DNA of 10,890 nucleotides. Origin: Fidelibacterota bacterium (lineage in GTDB: Bacteria > Fidelibacterota > Marinisomatia > SCGC-AAA003-L08 > D37C17). The stretch spans positions 10,674 through 21,563 of the forward strand of contig PANV01000008.1 in NCBI GenBank assembly GCA_002707765.1, written 5' to 3'. The notes below the pieces were generated by a model. That model was given only the letters and a program-made list of their open reading frames with translations, was not told where the DNA came from and made no database searches. Every line of letters begins with the position of its first letter. Position 1 is the stretch's first letter. The translations under genes and the position numbers were made by a program. Shown here piece by piece: positions 7,850 to 10,890 of the stretch.

Positions 7850-10800
7850 ATGAAATTTTTATCAAATATATTTTTATTTTTAATGCTGCAATCATTTATT
7901 TTTGCTGGTTGGACGGATTATCCAGGTCATGCAATATATCTTAACGGTATTAATGCAGATCGACTTTATGTTACTGCAGATCAAACACCTGATGAATTTT
8001 TAGATCTATGCAAGCAAACCTGTGTAAATAATACTCATTCAGGAGACTCTAATTGTTTTGCTATTGTAGTAAACTCACCAGGTGCGGCTGATTCCTACTG
8101 TGTATTTAAAGCAGCTGATTCTGTACCTTACGAAAATCCAGAAAAAGATACATATTTGTGGGATGGGTGTGTAGGCGAATTTGATTGCGCTGGTGTATGT
8201 GGTGGTTCAACTGTTGAAGATTGTGCGGGAACTTGCGGTGGTACAGCAACAGTTGATTCAATTGGTGTTTGTGGTGGTGATGGAACAATCCAAGGAGCTA
8301 TTAATGCTGCTCAAGAAGGTGATAGTATTATTGTACCAAATGGTACTTATTATGAGGCTTTAACCTTAAATAAAGGTATTTTTTTAGGATGTGAAAATCA
8401 TTGTATAATTGATGCCAGAGGTCTGAGTGGTAGAGCAGTTGCTATTGAAGCGACAGGTGCTACTTTAAGTAATTTTGAAATACCTGGAGATGCCACAATG
8501 TATGCAGGTGTTGTGGTTATGCCAGCCAGTGTTAATGTAGCGGTATACCATAACTCCATATATGGAATGGCTTTATCTAATCCAGGTAATACCTCTCCAT
8601 TATCATATGGTATTTTAGCATATGGTAGTCCAACATTAATGCCTTTTAATACAATAATTGAAGGAAATACTATTTACGGAATTAATGGTTCAGCAATTTC
8701 CCTTGGGGACTATACTGCATCAACAAAAATCAAAAGTAATAGTCTTACTGATATAATTCCTGTTGATTTACTTGGAACGCCTTTTAGTGTTGGTATACAA
8801 GCGCAATTTTCAGCAGATTTAGAAATTATGCATAATACATTTGGTAATGTTGGAGTCTCAGCAAATCTTCCAGCATGTACTGGTACTATGTCTGGGAATA
8901 CTTATGGAGAAAACATAAGTTCCTTCTTATCTACATCAGTACCTAATATGATTATGTTTGATGAAAACCTTGATTATTGGGTTGCAACTACTTCCCTACC
9001 TGATTTTGGTATAACACTTGAATCCTATTATAGTTCATTAATGTTAGCTACACTAGCAGCTGATACAGGTTCAACAATTATATCTTCAAATGGTTGTACA
9101 ATTACTCAAGATTTGAATGGTGTTTGGATCGGATTAGGAGAATTAGATATTTGTGGTGTATGTGATGGCCCAGGCTTAAATGCTGATGGCTGCTGTGGTG
9201 ATTTAACCACTGATTGTGCTGGTAATTGCGGTGGTACTGCCGTCCTAGACGCATGTGGTGTTTGTGGTGGATTTGTGCCAGATTCATATGTATGTGATGG
9301 TAACTCTGCCTATGGTAATGGTTGGTGGGGTCCTGACTGTGCTGATGGTTCAGATGAAGGAGAGTTTTGTTGTAATGCAGGATATTCTGCTTACGGCGAT
9401 TGTGCAGATCTTTATGACTGTGCCGGCGTATTCATGGGTGACTCTGTTGTAGACTGTGCAGGCGTTTGTGGTGGTTCTGCAATGCTTGATGCATGTGGTG
9501 TCTGCGATGGTGGAAATACATGTGAAGAGTACGGATGTCCTGAAGGTACCGTTGCTGATTGTTCTGGTGATGGTGGATGTTCTCCAGCATCTTACTTAAA
9601 TGATGGATGGTGTGACGGTGTGGATCAACCATACGGTTACGATCTAACATGTTATGCTGAAGAAAGTACTACTGATTGTGCAGTAGCTCCTGCTGTAGGT
9701 GCATCTTGCGGTGATGGTTCTTCACTATATGATTGTATGTTACAATGCGTTCCAGCTGGACTTGTTTCTAGTTATGATGGTGATGGATGGTGCGATGATG
9801 GTGCATATGGATTATACTTAAACTGTCCTGAATTTGATAATGACAGTGGAGATTGTGGTGCTGCTACTGGCGGAACAGATGACTCATGTGTCTACAGTAA
9901 TGATGGATGGTGTGATGAGCCAATGTGGTGCGCAACAGGAACAGATTGTACAGATTGCGGTACATGTACGGGCGCTAGAGCTCAAGCTGAACTTACTGAT
10001 CAACAAGCATCAGAAAGAAAAGCTGAAGTCTATGCGGCAATACAAGAAGTTATGGATAGATATAAATCACAAGATACAAGAACATCTGGAGAAGAAATAT
10101 GTCTTTCTTTTGCAGGTCCAGATGTAGCTTGTGATGGAGTATGCTTCAGTGACGTTCTAGTTGATGAATGTGGTGAATGTGGAGGACCAGGACCTGAAGA
10201 AAATTTTGATTGCGATGGAAATTGTTTACTTGTAGTTGACGAATGTGGCATTTGCGGAGGTGCTGGAGTTGGTGATGCAAATGGCGATGGTTCTGTTGAT
10301 GTATCAGATATCGTTGCAGTCATTGATTTTATATTGGAACATAGCATGGTTGGAGAACAACCTGAGTCATGTGCATTTGATACAAACGATGATGGAATGG
10401 CAAATGTCGTAGATGTTGTCAATATTGTTAATATGATCTTGGGTTATCTTACATTAAGCGACGGCCCATCAGAAGCTATCATTGAGATTGTTTCAAACGA
10501 GCTATCTGTTAGAGGTATTGGTGGAATAATCGATGGTGTTCAGTTAACATTAAGCCACGATGCTGACTTTAGCATTGACCTTGTTGATGTTAATGGTATT
10601 GAGTTTGCTATTCAAAACTCAATCGATGAGAATACAACAATCGTACTTATTGCTAAGAAAGACCTTACACATATTGGTACAACAACAGGTGATTACACAA
10701 TCGTTGATCACGTTGTAGTTGGTACTGATAAAGGTGAAGCGGTTGAACTTGAAACAAGTACTGTTGTAGAGATTGCTGAATTCAAATTGGGTAAAGCATA

Positions 10801-10890
10801 TCCAAATCCATTTAACCCAACAACAAACTTAGAGCTTGCAATTCCAGAGGCTGGTTATGTATCTGTTAAAGTATATAACTTAGTTGGACA
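7850..10890 (+). CDS. Large modular T9SS-type secreted protein with animal-matrix-like modules (3' end outside window)
   Basis: Open for 1013 codons to the window edge; the 3' end is missing. Residues 1-19 are a signal peptide (cleavage after Ala19). Then come a PAN-like module (21-105; C-x3-C-x10-C-x14-C), CGG repeats (107-145) and a right-handed beta-helix (147 to about 430; IQGAINAAQEGDSIIVPNGT, then rungs such as FNTIIEGNTIYG). CGG repeats follow (435-480), then an LDLa-like motif (482-507, ending DCADGSDEGEFC), CGG repeats (524-565) and three Notch/LNR-like repeats (577-610, 629-669, 680-703; DGWCD cores). The rest is a charged helix (709-747), CGG repeats (761-804), dockerin-like loops (808-867; GDANGDGSVDVSDI and DTNDDGMANVVDV), a beta domain (870-975) and a T9SS sorting domain (977 on; YPNPFNPTTN). 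Expected at the cell surface or released, disulfide- and Ca-rich. No catalytic site is recognised. Composition shifts to about 50% GC in the cysteine-rich part. Confidence 0.9.
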   Translation, partial: MKFLSNIFLFLMLQSFIFAGWTDYPGHAIYLNGINADRLYVTADQTPDEFLDLCKQTCVNNTHSGDSNCFAIVVNSPGAADSYCVFKAADSVPYENPEKDTYLWDGCVGEFDCAGVCGGSTVEDCAGTCGGTATVDSIGVCGGDGTIQGAINAAQEGDSIIVPNGTYYEALTLNKGIFLGCENHCIIDARGLSGRAVAIEATGATLSNFEIPGDATMYAGVVVMPASVNVAVYHNSIYGMALSNPGNTSPLSYGILAYGSPTLMPFNTIIEGNTIYGINGSAISLGDYTASTKIKSNSLTDIIPVDLLGTPFSVGIQAQFSADLEIMHNTFGNVGVSANLPACTGTMSGNTYGENISSFLSTSVPNMIMFDENLDYWVATTSLPDFGITLESYYSSLMLATLAADTGSTIISSNGCTITQDLNGVWIGLGELDICGVCDGPGLNADGCCGDLTTDCAGNCGGTAVLDACGVCGGFVPDSYVCDGNSAYGNGWWGPDCADGSDEGEFCCNAGYSAYGDCADLYDCAGVFMGDSVVDCAGVCGGSAMLDACGVCDGGNTCEEYGCPEGTVADCSGDGGCSPASYLNDGWCDGVDQPYGYDLTCYAEESTTDCAVAPAVGASCGDGSSLYDCMLQCVPAGLVSSYDGDGWCDDGAYGLYLNCPEFDNDSGDCGAATGGTDDSCVYSNDGWCDEPMWCATGTDCTDCGTCTGARAQAELTDQQASERKAEVYAAIQEVMDRYKSQDTRTSGEEICLSFAGPDVACDGVCFSDVLVDECGECGGPGPEENFDCDGNCLLVVDECGICGGAGVGDANGDGSVDVSDIVAVIDFILEHSMVGEQPESCAFDTNDDGMANVVDVVNIVNMILGYLTLSDGPSEAIIEIVSNELSVRGIGGIIDGVQLTLSHDADFSIDLVDVNGIEFAIQNSIDENTTIVLIAKKDLTHIGTTTGDYTIVDHVVVGTDKGEAVELETSTVVEIAEFKLGKAYPNPFNPTTNLELAIPEAGYVSVKVYNLVG
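8168..8284 (+). repeat. CGG cysteine repeats, block A (before the beta-helix)
   Basis: Three units of about 12 residues: DCAGVCGGST, DCAGTCGGTA and DSIGVCGGDG. The third has Ile138 where the first cysteine is expected, leaving one cysteine unpaired within its unit. The block runs straight into the beta-helix cap at residue 147. It resembles the DxCGVCGGDN motif also found in ADAMTS cysteine-rich domains; that likeness may be convergence. Role unknown; probably small disulfide-bonded spacers. Confidence 0.8.
9152..9300 (+). repeat. CGG cysteine repeats, block B (after the beta-helix)
   Basis: Units ICGVCDGPG, a degenerate GCCGDLTT, DCAGNCGGTA and DACGVCGGFV, ending at the CDG that opens the LDLa-like motif. 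Together with block A it brackets the beta-helix, so the helix appears to sit inside a repeat array. Confidence 0.8.
9293..9370 (+). other. LDL-receptor class A-like motif
   Basis: Residues 482-507 read CDGN, about ten Gly/Trp/Asn-rich residues, then DCADGSDEGEFC. The second half fits the C-terminal Ca-binding half of LDLa repeats (DC-x-DGSDE-xx-C). The usual N-terminal half with two further cysteines and a hydrophobic F/I site is not clear, and the spacing between CDG and DC is longer than normal. It is therefore a likeness and not a secure domain call. Confidence 0.45.
9419..9544 (+). repeat. CGG cysteine repeats, block C
   Basis: Units DCAGVFMGDS (second cysteine replaced by Phe), DCAGVCGGSA and DACGVCDGGN from residue 524, followed by a short Cys-rich tail near 558-565. 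Lies between the LDLa-like motif and the LNR-like repeats. Confidence 0.75.
9578..9958 (+). repeat. Three Notch/LNR-like cysteine repeats
   Basis: Residues 577-610, 629-669 and 680-703 each carry a DGWCD core followed by spaced cysteines and an Asp-x-x-Asp-Cys-like end (TTDC, NDSGDC, TDCTDC). Lin-12/Notch repeats have the same logic: C, then NGxCD, CN, and DGGDC, with Asp/Asn binding Ca. The DNA under the core is nearly the same in each: TGATGGATGG at 9601, 9781 and 9901, with 17 identical bases at 9599-9615 and 9899-9915. The third unit is shortened. Resemblance is by eye; a profile match was not run. Confidence 0.6.
10130..10264 (+). repeat. CGG cysteine repeats, block D
   Basis: Units CDGVCFSDVL, DECGECGGPG, CDGNCLLVV and DECGICGGAG (residues 761-804), with more acidic residues than the earlier blocks. 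It follows the charged helix and leads directly into the dockerin-like loops at residue 808. Confidence 0.8.

Noticed and set aside
8106..9650. Short frames on both strands across the cysteine-rich gene
   Set aside because: All are shadows of the single long plus-strand frame that starts at 7850 and has no stop in the window.
9152..9958. Regular repeats as a CRISPR array
   Set aside because: The repeats are in frame, vary in length and encode cysteine motifs; there are no spacers of constant size.
10030..10422. Minus-strand frame of 130 codons
   Set aside because: It lies opposite the CGG and dockerin-like coding region, is Ser/Pro-rich low complexity, and is explained by the composition of the plus-strand gene.
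1..10890. tRNA, rRNA, transposase or integrase genes
   Set aside because: None seen on either strand; no terminal inverted repeats or attachment-like duplications were found by eye.

Overview
The window looks like a piece of an AT-rich marine bacterial genome from the FCB side of the tree, most likely Candidatus Marinimicrobia (SAR406, Neomarinimicrobiota). The case rests on four things: a primary sigma factor and a GlmM of the Bacteroidota type, housekeeping genes without Shine-Dalgarno sites, secreted proteins ending in dockerin-like Ca-binding repeats, and a YPNPFNP-type C-terminal sorting domain as used by type IX secretion (T9SS). This assignment is inference; no rRNA is present.

Bases 2-6218 are a compact plus-strand housekeeping run, probably one operon or two. 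It holds the 3' part of holB (DNA polymerase III delta'), metG, tatD, rsmA (ksgA), the primary sigma factor rpoD and glmM. Gaps are 2-49 bases, and metG and tatD overlap by 17. The order holB-metG-tatD-ksgA recalls the Firmicutes cluster, but without rnmV. Oddities are TTG starts on tatD and rsmA, a MetRS without its zinc cysteines, an RsmA with Thr for the motif IV Asn, and an RpoD with a lysine-rich tail of about 88 residues.

Bases 6278-10890 hold two secreted modular proteins. The first (6278-7663) is signal peptide, right-handed beta-helix, a four-cysteine PAN/apple-like module and a dockerin-like C-terminus. The second (7850 to beyond the window end, at least 1013 residues) is open throughout. 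It is signal peptide, the same PAN-like module, CGG cysteine repeats, beta-helix, more CGG repeats, an LDLa-like motif, three Notch/LNR-like repeats, a charged helix, CGG repeats, dockerin-like repeats, a beta domain and a T9SS sorting domain. It has the only clear Shine-Dalgarno site of the window, and its 3' part is far richer in GC than the rest.

The most interesting content is this second protein. It is a bacterial surface or extracellular protein built from modules better known from animal matrix and receptor proteins, beside a neighbour that carries two of the same modules in another order. Its function cannot be read from the sequence; adhesion, glycan binding or degradation, or matrix formation are all possible.
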